Below, one piece after another: positions 17,860 to 26,499 of a DNA stretch of 64,000 nt. The notes below the pieces were generated by a model. It saw only the letters and a list, made by a program, of their open reading frames with translations. It did not search any database and was not told where the DNA came from. A program made the position numbers and the translations under genes. The stretch spans positions 1 through 64,000 of the forward strand of contig CATLLJ010000009.1 in NCBI GenBank assembly GCA_950022495.1. The letters run 5' to 3'. Source of the stretch: an uncultured bacterium (GTDB taxonomy: Bacteria > Cyanobacteriota > Vampirovibrionia > Gastranaerophilales > Gastranaerophilaceae). Within the stretch, counting starts at the first letter, position 1, and every line of letters begins with the position of its first letter.

Positions 17860-18132
17860 ATGGCAAATATTAAATCTGCTAAAAAAAGAGTATTAATAGC
17901 TGAAGCAAACAGACAAAGAAACGTAGCATTCAAATCTGCTATCAAAACCGCAGTTAAAAATGCATTAGCATTAGCTGCCAGCGAAGATAAAGATGCTTTA
18001 AATGCTGCTATTTCTAAAGCATACCAATTATGCGATAAAGCTGTTGTTAAAGGTATTTTACACAAAAATACTGCAGCAAGAAAAAAATCAAGATTAGTTC
18101 TTGCTATTAAAAAAGTATCAGCTAATGCTTAA
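17860..18132 (+). CDS. rpsT: 30S ribosomal protein S20
   Basis: S20 binds 16S rRNA early in assembly. The 90-residue, Lys/Ala-rich protein begins MANIKSAKKRVL and contains the family regions RQRNVAFKSAIKTAVKNAL and HKNTAARKKSRL. AGGAAAGG lies about 10 bases upstream of the ATG. It is monocistronic. The long structured region before it may form its leader. Confidence 0.97.
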   Translation: MANIKSAKKRVLIAEANRQRNVAFKSAIKTAVKNALALAASEDKDALNAAISKAYQLCDKAVVKGILHKNTAARKKSRLVLAIKKVSANA

Positions 18133-18152
18133 TTAGGATTTATCAAAGAGTG

Positions 18153-18181
18153 AAAGAGGTACCGTATGGTACCTCTTTTTT
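18153..18181 (+). terminator. Terminator of rpsT
   Basis: AAAGAGGTACC-GTAT-GGTACCTCTTT followed by T. It lies between convergent rpsT and the serine-dehydratase operon. Confidence 0.9.
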
Positions 18182-18193
18182 AATATATAAATT

Positions 18194-19075
18194 TTATTCT
18201 CCAAAAACTTGTTTTTGAATTCTTAAACCGGTTTTTGTTGTTGCAAGTCCGGCTTGAGAACTTTCTTTCAACGTTGGAGACATCAAAGCACCGGTTTGTT
18301 CCATAGCATCAATAACTTCATCTAATGGAATTTTTGATTCAACACCGGACAGTGCCAATTCTGCAGCAGTAATAGCATGGACAGCTAAAAATGGATTTCT
18401 CTTAACACAAGGAACTTCAACTAATCCGGCAACAGGGTCACAGGTCAGTCCCAGTAAATTTTTCATTGCTAAAGCTGATGCATTTAGGACCTGGGAAACA
18501 TTACCTCCGCGAAGTTGACAAATTGCAGCAGCAGCCATCGCTGATGCTGCTCCGCATTCAGCCTGACAACCTGCAACAGCTCCGGCTAATGACACTTTAG
18601 AAGAAATTATTCTTCCTATCTCGCCTGCTGTAATTAATGCATTCAACTGTTCTCGTTCAGAATGGTCAAATTCTTCTGATACAGCAACTAGGGCTGCAGG
18701 TAAAATTCCACAGGAACCGGCTGTCGGGCAAGCAACAATTTTGCCCATCCTAATATTTTCTTCACTTGTTGCAAGAGCATATTCTACAACTTTTTCAAAT
18801 AACGGTCCAAACATTGGGCGTTGAGACTTATAATAATTTTGAACTCTATGACAATCCTGACCACACATTCCACTCATTGAAAGTTCTTTACTTGCCATTC
18901 CTGTCTGAATTGCTTCTTTCATTGCAAATAAACTTTTCATAGCAAAAGTCCTAACATTCTCCACAGAAATATCTGCATCTTTTGCCATATTTTCCTGAGC
19001 AACCTCATATATTTTTTTGTTATTTGAAATACATATATCAAATAATTGTTCAAACGTATTTATTGTAATATTCAT
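18194..19075 (-). CDS. sdaAA: L-serine dehydratase, iron-sulfur-dependent, alpha subunit
   Basis: With the beta subunit it deaminates L-serine to pyruvate and ammonia using an oxygen-labile [4Fe-4S] cluster. The 293-residue protein carries the cluster cysteines in CPTAGSCGILPA and in CDPVAGLVEVPC. The region GAVAGCQAECGAASAMAAAA is also typical. The gene is 3 bases downstream of sdaAB and is the last gene of a long minus-strand operon. It points to amino-acid fermentation. Confidence 0.95.
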   Translation of the reverse strand: MNITINTFEQLFDICISNNKKIYEVAQENMAKDADISVENVRTFAMKSLFAMKEAIQTGMASKELSMSGMCGQDCHRVQNYYKSQRPMFGPLFEKVVEYALATSEENIRMGKIVACPTAGSCGILPAALVAVSEEFDHSEREQLNALITAGEIGRIISSKVSLAGAVAGCQAECGAASAMAAAAICQLRGGNVSQVLNASALAMKNLLGLTCDPVAGLVEVPCVKRNPFLAVHAITAAELALSGVESKIPLDEVIDAMEQTGALMSPTLKESSQAGLATTKTGLRIQKQVFGE

Positions 19076-19078
19076 AAT

Positions 19079-19747
19079 CTAATTATCCAACTTTTCTACA
19101 TAACTTACAAAATAAACATCCGGAATTTCTTCCACAGTTTTAATCATTTCTGCATCAATTCTGCCATCTATACTTATAATCATAGAAGCTTCACTGCCTT
19201 TTGCTTTTCTATCACAATTTAAAGAAGCAATATTGATATTATGATACTGCAAGAGTGATGAAACCTGAGAAATCATACCTGGCATATCTTTATATACAAG
19301 AATTAAGGTGTTATATTTACCTGTTAATTTAACATTAAATTCATTAATTCTTCTTATAACAACTTCACCGGCACCAACTGACTCGCCGGCAATAAACATT
19401 TCATTACCACCATAGAACGTAATATCCACCGCATTTGGATGAGCTTTGAAATTATCACTATATTCAAAAGTATAATCAATAGTTTTTGCAAGGTCAGATT
19501 CAAAAATATCTTTAATACGTCTATCTTCAACACTTAACCCTAATACTCCTGCTAGAAGACCTTTTTCTGTACCATGACCTTTACCGGTATGAGCATACGA
19601 GTTATATAGTTTAAACTTTACCTTTTTAGGGGTATTTTTATAAATATTACGTGCTAGTAATCCTAACCTTACTGCACCAGCAGTGTGTGAACTTGACGGT
19701 CCGACCATAACCGGAGATATTATATCAAATAATGTTGATTTCTTCAT
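19079..19747 (-). CDS. sdaAB: L-serine dehydratase, iron-sulfur-dependent, beta subunit
   Basis: The 222-residue protein has the family start FDIISPVMVGPSSSHTAG (residues 7-24). The C-terminal ACT-like domain begins near residue 148 (NTLILVYKDMPGMISQVSSL), the likely serine-binding regulatory domain. The ATG directly abuts the stop of the pilin-like gene upstream, so translation is probably coupled. Confidence 0.95.
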   Translation of the reverse strand: MKKSTLFDIISPVMVGPSSSHTAGAVRLGLLARNIYKNTPKKVKFKLYNSYAHTGKGHGTEKGLLAGVLGLSVEDRRIKDIFESDLAKTIDYTFEYSDNFKAHPNAVDITFYGGNEMFIAGESVGAGEVVIRRINEFNVKLTGKYNTLILVYKDMPGMISQVSSLLQYHNINIASLNCDRKAKGSEASMIISIDGRIDAEMIKTVEEIPDVYFVSYVEKLDN

Positions 19748-19969
19748 TTAATAACCTTCTCTTAAATTATTTTCAATTCTTTCTTTTATAGCTTTTGTAT
19801 TCTCAATATCTTTTATTTTATCATTAACAATCTCTTTTTGAGATTTAATTCTAGCACTGTCATCGAATGGATTTAAATTCTTTGTACCATTTGTAAAACA
19901 TGTAAAATAAATTACAATAATTATCACAAGAACAATTAAAAGTTCTAAAACTCCGAAAGCTTTTTTCAT
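19748..19969 (-). CDS. Small protein with type IV prepilin-like N-terminus
   Basis: The protein has 73 residues. The N-terminus reads MKKAFGVLELLIVLVIIIVI. If cleaved between Ala4 and Phe5 it would give a mature Phe1 and Glu5 followed by a hydrophobic helix, exactly the type IV pilin pattern. The -1 residue would be Ala instead of the usual Gly. The rest is short, polar and helical with no pilin beta domain, so it would be a minor pseudopilin-like protein or simply a single-pass membrane protein. It overlaps the upstream gene by one base (stop/start) and abuts sdaAB. Confidence 0.65.
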   Translation of the reverse strand: MKKAFGVLELLIVLVIIIVIYFTCFTNGTKNLNPFDDSARIKSQKEIVNDKIKDIENTKAIKERIENNLREGY

Positions 19970-20286
19970 TACTGCAACCTATTTTTAGTAATAAACATTA
20001 ACACTGCTTCGTCCTCATCTTGCGGGGTTTTTAAAGAATCTCTGCGAAGATTAAAATCTTTAGCTTCTCTTGAAACGAAAAATCTATTATATAAAGACAA
20101 ACCGACAAATATTAAAATTGAGAAAAATGCAACCCCAAGCATTGCAAGAACAAACTTAACTGCAATTGTTTTCATTGCAGGAATATTTGAAGCTTCCACA
20201 CTATTAACAGCAAATGCAAAATTAGCAGTGCATAATAGCACTACTAAAATTGCATATTTGATAGATTTGAAAAATTTATTCTTCAA
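19969..20286 (-). CDS. Small membrane protein with signal peptide, TTG start
   Basis: I choose the TTG at 20286, giving 105 residues. AGAGGAAA lies just upstream, the start overlaps the RNase E/G stop by a few bases, and the product then begins with a clean signal sequence (MKNKFFKSIKYAILVVLLC) ending at a FAFA cleavage site. The in-frame ATG at 20379 would add 31 residues of basic sequence encoded inside the RNase gene. A second hydrophobic segment (about residues 42-66) and a charged C-terminus follow. No family is recognised. It is shortly followed by the pilin-like gene, so both may act in the envelope. Confidence 0.65.
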   Translation of the reverse strand: MKNKFFKSIKYAILVVLLCTANFAFAVNSVEASNIPAMKTIAVKFVLAMLGVAFFSILIFVGLSLYNRFFVSREAKDFNLRRDSLKTPQDEDEAVLMFITKNRLQ

Positions 20287-22123
20287 CTGTTTCCTCTGTT
20301 TTTTTAGATTTTCTGGAAGTTTTAGTTGTCTTAGAAGAACCTCTGTTAGGACGTCTTGTTTTTTTCTTTGGTTCTTCATCTACTTTAACTTCTTCAACCT
20401 CTGCAGGCTTAACCTCTGCTTCCACTGCAGGTTCTTGAACTTCAACAGCAGGCTCTGCAGATTTTTTAGTTGCTTTACGTTTTCTTGATTTACCTTTAAT
20501 TTTAGGTTCTGCAGCAGGCTCTTCAATTGCAGGAGTTACAGGCTCTTGTACAACTTCTTGTACTGGTTCTGCAACGACTTCAACAATTGGTTCAGCTACA
20601 GCTTCAACAGGTGATGGATTTTCATTAACAGCTTTGTTGAATTTACCTTTTCTGTTTTTATTACGTTTGTTATTTTCTTTTTTAACAACTTCTTCAGCAG
20701 CCACTGCAGAAGGTTCAGTTTCAATAGTCATCTTTTGCGGCTGTTCTTGAGGTTCTTGAACCTGATTTTTCTGTTGATTATTATTATTTTTGTTATTAAA
20801 TTTATTGTTTTTCTTAAAATTACCTGTTGGAAGTTTTAATTTTGCAGCTTTTGCACGGTATTCACCTTCTGCAGTAGGTGTTGCAAAATTAAAATCAATC
20901 ATAGAATAGCCGCCGCCCTGACAATGCGGACATTTTTTAGTAAATATTTCAGACAAAGACTGACCTTGACGGTGTCTTGTAAGTTCAACCAAGCCTAAAT
21001 CTGATAATTGACCAACCTGAGGTTTAGCTTTATCAGGTTCAAGGGCGATTTCAAGCTCTTCAAGCATTGCTAATTTATCAGCTCTTGACATCATGTCGAT
21101 AAAGTCAATAATAACCATACCGCCGATATTACGAAGTCTTAATTGACGTGCTATTTCATGAACAGCTTCAATATTAGTTTTTAGAATTGTTTCATCCTGA
21201 GTAGCAGAACTAATAAATTTACCGCTGTTAACATCGATTACAGTTAAAGCTTCTGTCTGTTGTATAAACAAGTAGCCGCCTGACGGCATATTAACCTTAA
21301 CATTCAAAGCTGCCTTGATTTCTTTATGAATATCCATTGCGATAAGTAATGGTTCAGTACCTTTGTAAAGAGTAACTTGAATTCCTTTAGACATGTGCCA
21401 GTTTTGCAAAATTGACTGAACACGATTTAATGCAAAAGGAGTATCAACAATAATTTCATTTACATCATCAGTACAAGCTTCACGAATAACTCTATAAAGC
21501 AGATCTTGATCTCGATAAATAAGACTTGGCGGAGTTAGAGTTTCTGCTGATGTAATTATATTATTCCATTTTTCCAATAGAATTTCTAAATCTTCTTGAA
21601 TATCAGCTTCTGTTTGACCTTCAGCTTCTGTTCTGATTATAACACCCACACCTACAGGCTTGATTAAATTCACAATAGATTTTAATCTTGCACGTTCTCT
21701 TGAATTTTCAATCTTTTTACTTACGCTTACACCTGGTTCATAAGGCATTAAAACTAAAAATCTTCCCGGTAAACTAATTTCAGTTGTAACTCTAGGTCCT
21801 TTATGCCCTGTAGGTTCTTTTACAACCTGAACAACTAATTTTTGTTTTGGTGAAAGCTTTTCTTTTAATGTACCTTTACCCATAATATCTTCAGCGTGTA
21901 AAAAGCCCATTCTGTCAGTGCCGACATTAACAAATGCCGCATCAATACTAGGTAAAATATTATCAACTGTTGCCAGATAAACATCTCCTAATAAAACTTC
22001 TCCTCTGTGAATAAAAAAGTCAGTTACTTTTTTGTTTTCTAATACTGCGGCAATATTGTCACGTTCTGCAATTACAATCTTTTTTTCAATACTTTGATTA
22101 GCATTTCTGTTTTTGTCATTCAT
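20276..22123 (-). CDS. rne: Ribonuclease E/G family endoribonuclease
   Basis: RNase E/G cleaves single-stranded A/U-rich RNA in mRNA decay and rRNA processing. The 615-residue protein has the S1 domain (about residues 38-118), the RNase-H/5'-sensor region, and the catalytic Asp motifs TVIDVNSGKF (about 297) and VIIDFIDM (about 340). The zinc-link CPHCQGGG is near 400. The C-terminal 190 residues are disordered: Lys/Asn-rich, then Glu/Pro/Val repeats, then a basic Arg/Lys/Thr-rich tail, like the non-catalytic tail of cyanobacterial RNase E. The gene lies 13 bases after the radical SAM gene, a pairing seen in many bacteria. Confidence 0.93.
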   Translation of the reverse strand: MNDKNRNANQSIEKKIVIAERDNIAAVLENKKVTDFFIHRGEVLLGDVYLATVDNILPSIDAAFVNVGTDRMGFLHAEDIMGKGTLKEKLSPKQKLVVQVVKEPTGHKGPRVTTEISLPGRFLVLMPYEPGVSVSKKIENSRERARLKSIVNLIKPVGVGVIIRTEAEGQTEADIQEDLEILLEKWNNIITSAETLTPPSLIYRDQDLLYRVIREACTDDVNEIIVDTPFALNRVQSILQNWHMSKGIQVTLYKGTEPLLIAMDIHKEIKAALNVKVNMPSGGYLFIQQTEALTVIDVNSGKFISSATQDETILKTNIEAVHEIARQLRLRNIGGMVIIDFIDMMSRADKLAMLEELEIALEPDKAKPQVGQLSDLGLVELTRHRQGQSLSEIFTKKCPHCQGGGYSMIDFNFATPTAEGEYRAKAAKLKLPTGNFKKNNKFNNKNNNNQQKNQVQEPQEQPQKMTIETEPSAVAAEEVVKKENNKRNKNRKGKFNKAVNENPSPVEAVAEPIVEVVAEPVQEVVQEPVTPAIEEPAAEPKIKGKSRKRKATKKSAEPAVEVQEPAVEAEVKPAEVEEVKVDEEPKKKTRRPNRGSSKTTKTSRKSKKTEETVEE

Positions 22124-22136
22124 AAAAAATCCTTTA

Positions 22137-24701
22137 CTATAACTCGTGCAAAGACTCAGTTAGGAATTTTACCCGTGTAATATCAAATACAACATCCGGA
22201 GCAATAATATTCATAAGAACATCAGCTCTAAACGGAGGGATTTCAGATCCTTGCCCTGTCTTTAATACTATAAATAAACTTTCATCTTCAAACCGGTGAG
22301 AACCGATTGATTGCTTCATGTTTATTGTTTTTACTAAACCTTTTTTGTTTTTCTTCTCGACTAAAATCTCGTCAGAAGATAAAACTTTTTCTGTATTATA
22401 CATCAATTTTTCAAAATCGTAAAGAGGGGCACTGTTGCTTCCATCACAGGCATCTTTAGCAGAATTAAAAATTTTGATTTTATATTCAGCCCAGCAAACT
22501 TCTTGATCAATTGCCGGTGCAGATCTATCTATCTGTTTTACATTTAAAACCTCAGACTGATCAGGCAGAACTCTTTGCAACTCTGATTGTACAAAACTTT
22601 CCTCAACATTGTCTAAAAGTTCGATATCAACAAGCTCGGTTTCACTTTCACAGAATAGCGGCAACGCAATTCCCATTGAAATTTTCATTGTCGGGTTGTA
22701 ACCGTGAGAAAAAGCAACATTAAGTTTTGAACGGGTAATAGCCTTAAAGAAAGTATTCTGCCAATCCAAATGTGAAAAATATTTTAATATACCTGTTTTT
22801 GTCAATTTAACACGATATCTGAAAGTTTCTTTTAAATCTCTCGGACAAATTGACGGATCAACATGAACTTGTGCTTCTTTAGCTAAAATTTGAGCCTTGT
22901 CGCTTGCGATAAATGGTTTTGCCATTATTTTATGAGTTTTAAAGTTTGTACAAACTCCGCAATTTACGCACTTATGCTGGCATGTAGGGACAATATGAGG
23001 AGAATTTTCATCTACAGCAAATGCTTTTTTATACTCTTCAACAAACCATTTTTTATTAATTCCTATATCAATAAAATCCCATGCCAGAGGTTTATCTAAA
23101 TCATACTGTTTTTGAGCAATTTCAGAAAGATTAATTCCTAACTCTTCAGCAGTATCAAACCAGACATTCTTATTAAAATATTCACCCCACGCATCAAGGT
23201 AGCAGCCTTTTTTATACAAAGCTTCAATATATTTGCATAAAGATGAATCACCACGGGTTAAAACAGCTTCAATCAATGAGACAAACTTCTCGTGATAATT
23301 AACTTTTACACCTTTAATGTGTTTAACCTGTTCCATCAAGTAGTGAATATGTTCTGTAACCTTTTCTAAATCCATTTGAGAACACCACTGGAACGGAGTA
23401 AATGGTTTCGGAACAAATATAGATAATGTACAGGTTAAATCCAACGAATGCTTAAATCCACGTTCTTTCTTCATCAATCTTGAACGGTAGCGGATTTTTC
23501 TGAACAAATCAGCCATTTCGTCCATATCTTGAAGGGTTTCTGTAGGAAGTCCGCAGATAAAATAGAATTTAACTCTTGACCAGCCATTTTCGTAAAGAGT
23601 CAAGACCGCATTCATGATTTGTTCTTCAGTAATATTTTTCTTAATAACATCACGCAGACGCTGACTACCTGCTTCCGGTGCAAGTGTCATTGTTGACTTT
23701 CTAACACTTTGCACTAAATTTGCCAGTTCAAGATTAAAACCATCAATTCTCTGACTTGGAAGTGATACTGAAATTTTCTTATCATTAAAGTCTACGGCAA
23801 GTTCTTTTATTACTTCGTTAATATTCGCATAATCATTAGATGATAATGACAATAATGAATATTCATCGTAACCGGTGGATTCAACGAGTTCTTTTGAGAT
23901 TTTAATAATATCTTCAGCTTCACGTTCTCTAATCGGTAATGTAACATGACCCGGCTGGCAGAAACGGCACATTCTGCCGCAGCCTCTGCGAATTTCAACA
24001 ACAGCTCTATCTTGAACTGAAGAAGAAAACGGAATTGGATAAGATTTTAATGCTGTATCGTATTCTAATTGTGCAATTCTTTTCTTTACCTTACCGCCGA
24101 TACCTGCACTCCATCGTCCGCTGTCATCGCCTTCACAAAGTGCCCTGATGCGTTCTTTACGAGGCAACCCTTTAGTTTGTTCAAGAATTCTGCATGTTTC
24201 AATAATAGAGTCTTCTCCGTCACCAATCATAAATACATCAATAAAATCAGAAACAGGCAATGGATTAAATGCACAAGGACCACCGGCAATAATAATCGGA
24301 TCGTCATCGGTTCTATCTTCATTACGATAAGGTATTCCTGCCATTTCAAGCATTTTTAACACAGTAGGGTATGCCATTTCATATTGAAGAGAAAAACCAA
24401 TCGCATCAAATTCTTTTAATGGTCTTTTTGATTCAAGAGAATATAGCGGATACGGTTTAAAATCCGGTTCCGGAGCATAAACCCTGTCGCACATATAATC
24501 AGGTTCGCGATTTATAAGTTCATACAATACTCGAACCCCTAAATTAGAAATTCCTATTTCATACTTATCGGGAAAAGCAAGTGCAAACCTTACTTTTGCA
24601 GAGTCAAAATCTTTATTATGGGATAAATATTCGCCGCCTACATACTGGTAAGGTTTTGAACAATTAAATAAACTTTCGTGATATTTTCTAAAAAAACACA
24701 T
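22137..24701 (-). CDS. B12-binding-like radical SAM protein fused to DUF2344 (TIGR03960/TIGR03936 type)
   Basis: This 854-residue protein has three parts. A cobalamin-binding-like N-terminal domain has FALAFPDKYEIGISNLG near residues 38-54. A radical SAM core has the CxxxCxxC cluster in GCGRMCRFC (about residues 238-246). A C-terminal domain from about residue 630 (VKLTKTGILKYFSHLDWQNT) matches the radical-SAM-associated DUF2344 family. Between them CQHKCVNCGVC (about 575) could hold a second metal or cluster. The substrate is not known. The constant neighbour RNase E/G suggests an RNA- or ribosome-linked modification, which is inference. It is the third gene of the operon. Confidence 0.88.
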   Translation of the reverse strand: MCFFRKYHESLFNCSKPYQYVGGEYLSHNKDFDSAKVRFALAFPDKYEIGISNLGVRVLYELINREPDYMCDRVYAPEPDFKPYPLYSLESKRPLKEFDAIGFSLQYEMAYPTVLKMLEMAGIPYRNEDRTDDDPIIIAGGPCAFNPLPVSDFIDVFMIGDGEDSIIETCRILEQTKGLPRKERIRALCEGDDSGRWSAGIGGKVKKRIAQLEYDTALKSYPIPFSSSVQDRAVVEIRRGCGRMCRFCQPGHVTLPIREREAEDIIKISKELVESTGYDEYSLLSLSSNDYANINEVIKELAVDFNDKKISVSLPSQRIDGFNLELANLVQSVRKSTMTLAPEAGSQRLRDVIKKNITEEQIMNAVLTLYENGWSRVKFYFICGLPTETLQDMDEMADLFRKIRYRSRLMKKERGFKHSLDLTCTLSIFVPKPFTPFQWCSQMDLEKVTEHIHYLMEQVKHIKGVKVNYHEKFVSLIEAVLTRGDSSLCKYIEALYKKGCYLDAWGEYFNKNVWFDTAEELGINLSEIAQKQYDLDKPLAWDFIDIGINKKWFVEEYKKAFAVDENSPHIVPTCQHKCVNCGVCTNFKTHKIMAKPFIASDKAQILAKEAQVHVDPSICPRDLKETFRYRVKLTKTGILKYFSHLDWQNTFFKAITRSKLNVAFSHGYNPTMKISMGIALPLFCESETELVDIELLDNVEESFVQSELQRVLPDQSEVLNVKQIDRSAPAIDQEVCWAEYKIKIFNSAKDACDGSNSAPLYDFEKLMYNTEKVLSSDEILVEKKNKKGLVKTINMKQSIGSHRFEDESLFIVLKTGQGSEIPPFRADVLMNIIAPDVVFDITRVKFLTESLHEL

Positions 24702-24715
24702 CTTCTTTCTTCTCT

Positions 24716-25063
24716 TCAGGCTAAATCATCCGGAAAATATTTTTCAATTTCAATAATTGTACCATCTAAAGTACTTTCTTCAAAGGATTTCATAAACTTG
24801 AATAAATCTTCATTTGGAACATCATAAGTATATAAGAGAACTTCTCCCGCCATCTCTCTCATTACTGATACCATATAATGACATCTTGAACGATATTTTA
24901 ACAAATGCTCTTTATTAAATTTATTCCCGTTAGAATCTTTTTTTACTTTAACATAATTAAAACCGGCATAATACTTGATTTTATCTTTAAGTTCAGGCGT
25001 AATCCTGTTGTTATTATGATTGGAGAATAAATTTATAACATTTTTATTCATTTCGTCTGACAC
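24716..25063 (-). CDS. Conserved-looking hypothetical protein
   Basis: The 115-residue, soluble, mixed alpha/beta protein has no recognised motif. Features are a basic N-terminal third, RSRCHYMVSVMREMAGEV in the middle and an acidic C-terminus. It ends 14 bases before the radical SAM gene, so it is probably co-transcribed with it and with RNase E/G. It has GGAGGGA upstream of its ATG, one of the better ribosome sites in the window. Confidence 0.65.
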   Translation of the reverse strand: MSDEMNKNVINLFSNHNNNRITPELKDKIKYYAGFNYVKVKKDSNGNKFNKEHLLKYRSRCHYMVSVMREMAGEVLLYTYDVPNEDLFKFMKSFEESTLDGTIIEIEKYFPDDLA

Positions 25064-25113
25064 AAAATCCCTCCAACTATATTAAACAATAGTATAAGCA
25101 AAATGTCCAAATG

Positions 25114-25413
25114 TTAAGCTGTCATTTCTTTAATAAATTCGATAACTTTTAATGCAGTTTCTCGTCTGAGATCATCCGGAGAAAGTCTTAAATATTCTAC
25201 AGCATGTGAAACTTTTACATTCTTGTCATACCAGCGTCGCATAATATAGTTATATTGATCATCAAGACTCAATTCTTTTAATTCAACATCTTTAAGTAAA
25301 TCAATAATAAAATCTGCACATCTAACCTGTACGACTTCAGAAGAATGTTCTAAATCGCTGATAGCTTTACTAACAACTGCATCTGCATCATACCATCTTT
25401 TAAACATATTCAT
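25114..25413 (-). CDS. Small hypothetical protein with an internally duplicated RWYD motif
   Basis: The 99-residue protein is made of two similar halves. Residues 6-43 and about 60-97 both start with RWYD, then xxxxVSxA, then a Leu/Ser stretch, then RxxxAxxxI and a hydrophobic-Lys end. The repeat may form a two-unit helical fold. No known family is recognised. GGAGAGCAG lies upstream of the ATG. It is read in the same direction as the operon below, 50 bases away. Confidence 0.65.
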   Translation of the reverse strand: MNMFKRWYDADAVVSKAISDLEHSSEVVQVRCADFIIDLLKDVELKELSLDDQYNYIMRRWYDKNVKVSHAVEYLRLSPDDLRRETALKVIEFIKEMTA

Positions 25414-25527
25414 ACAACTGCTCTCCTATTGTTAAGATTATTAAACCAGATTTTTACAAAAAAGTAAATTACTTTACAAAAAAATACTTTATATAAGTGT
25501 AGGTAAAAGGTTATTTATAGGTGTAAT

Positions 25528-25854
25528 ATGTTAGATCCTAGCATGTATAATTTATCAAATCCGGCATTGCATGATGATATTGGCGAAACCAATATGAATA
25601 GAATGTTACCGGCATGCGGTCTTGGATATATACCGGGAATAACCGGAACGATGAACGGCGTAAGTATGCAGGGCTCACTCCGTCAAGATCAATTTCAGCC
25701 AACAAGAAAAGAGAAAGATAAAGCTATATGGAAAAATATTTTAGCCGGAGCAATCGTAATTACCGGAGGCATCTTGTGCTTCAAAGTTGGTAAAAGCCTT
25801 TGGAACGGATTAAAAAATATATGTTCTAAAATTAAAGCAAAATTCAAAAAATAA
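25528..25854 (+). CDS. Small single-pass membrane protein, unknown
   Basis: The 108-residue protein has a polar, Gly/Met/Asn-rich N-terminus (about residues 1-60) and one hydrophobic segment near residues 70-90 (ILAGAIVITGGILCFKVG). A basic C-terminus (KIKAKFKK) suggests N-out/C-in or peripheral topology. An AGGTG-like ribosome site lies upstream of the ATG. The gene is divergent from the previous operon and ends at a good terminator. Confidence 0.6.
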   Translation: MLDPSMYNLSNPALHDDIGETNMNRMLPACGLGYIPGITGTMNGVSMQGSLRQDQFQPTRKEKDKAIWKNILAGAIVITGGILCFKVGKSLWNGLKNICSKIKAKFKK

Positions 25855-25887
25855 CTCCCCGTAATATCAAAGTAAATAGTGTGTAGC

Positions 25888-25915
25888 AGGCAGGATTGAT
25901 AAATCCTGCTTTTTT
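25888..25915 (+). terminator. Terminator of the small membrane-protein gene
   Basis: GCAGGATT-GATA-AATCCTGC is followed by six T. Confidence 0.9.
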
Positions 25916-25953
25916 ATGATATATTGTTACAATAAATAAAAAGGGGGTAAATT

Positions 25954-26454
25954 ATGGCAAAAGACTGTAGTTTCGATATTGTATCCGAATACAACAAGCA
26001 AGAATTAGTAAACGCAATTGATCAGGTTAAAAGAGAGTTGACATCAAGATTTGATTTAAAAAATTCTAATTCAGAAGTAAATCTTGAAGCTGATAAATCA
26101 GTAACTATCACAACAAACGATGAAATGAAATTAAAAAACATTATTGATATCCTTCAATCTAAACTTGTAAAAAGAAATCTTAGTATCAAAATCCTTGACC
26201 CAAAACCGGTTGAAAATGCACTGGGCGGTAATGTTCGTCAGGTATTTGAGCTTAAAAAAGGCTTAACACAAGAACTTGCAAAAACAATAGTAGCAGATAT
26301 TAAAGCTACAAAATTAAAAGTGCAGGCATCTATTCAAGGAGAACAGGTAAGAGTTACAGGCAAAGATAAGGACGATTTACAAGCTGTAATTCAAATGCTT
26401 CGACAAAACGAGGATAAATATGATTATCCGCTTCAATTTACAAACTATAGATAG
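25954..26454 (+). CDS. yajQ: YajQ-family nucleotide-binding protein
   Basis: YajQ (DUF520) proteins bind nucleotides, and in Xanthomonas a member is a c-di-GMP effector. The 166-residue length is standard. The N-terminus MAKDCSFDIVSEYNKQEL, the ELTSRFDLKNS region and the C-terminal DYPLQFTNYR are diagnostic. It has a strong GGGGG ribosome site. It is monocistronic with a bidirectional terminator shared with the cyclase gene. The c-di-GMP role is known for a relative and only possible here. Confidence 0.93.
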   Translation: MAKDCSFDIVSEYNKQELVNAIDQVKRELTSRFDLKNSNSEVNLEADKSVTITTNDEMKLKNIIDILQSKLVKRNLSIKILDPKPVENALGGNVRQVFELKKGLTQELAKTIVADIKATKLKVQASIQGEQVRVTGKDKDDLQAVIQMLRQNEDKYDYPLQFTNYR

Positions 26455-26465
26455 AATTTATAAAA

Positions 26466-26499
26466 TAAAAAAGTCCCGTAAGACACGGGGCTTTTTTAT
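26466..26499. terminator. Bidirectional terminator between yajQ and the cyclase gene
   Basis: AAAAAGTCCCGT-AAGAC-ACGGGGCTTTTTT, with T-runs on both strands, lies between convergent genes and touches the cyclase stop codon. Confidence 0.88.

Noticed and set aside
20287..20379. ATG at 20379 as start of the small membrane protein
   Set aside because: It would place 31 basic residues encoded inside the RNase E/G gene before a clear signal peptide. TTG 20286 has the better ribosome site.
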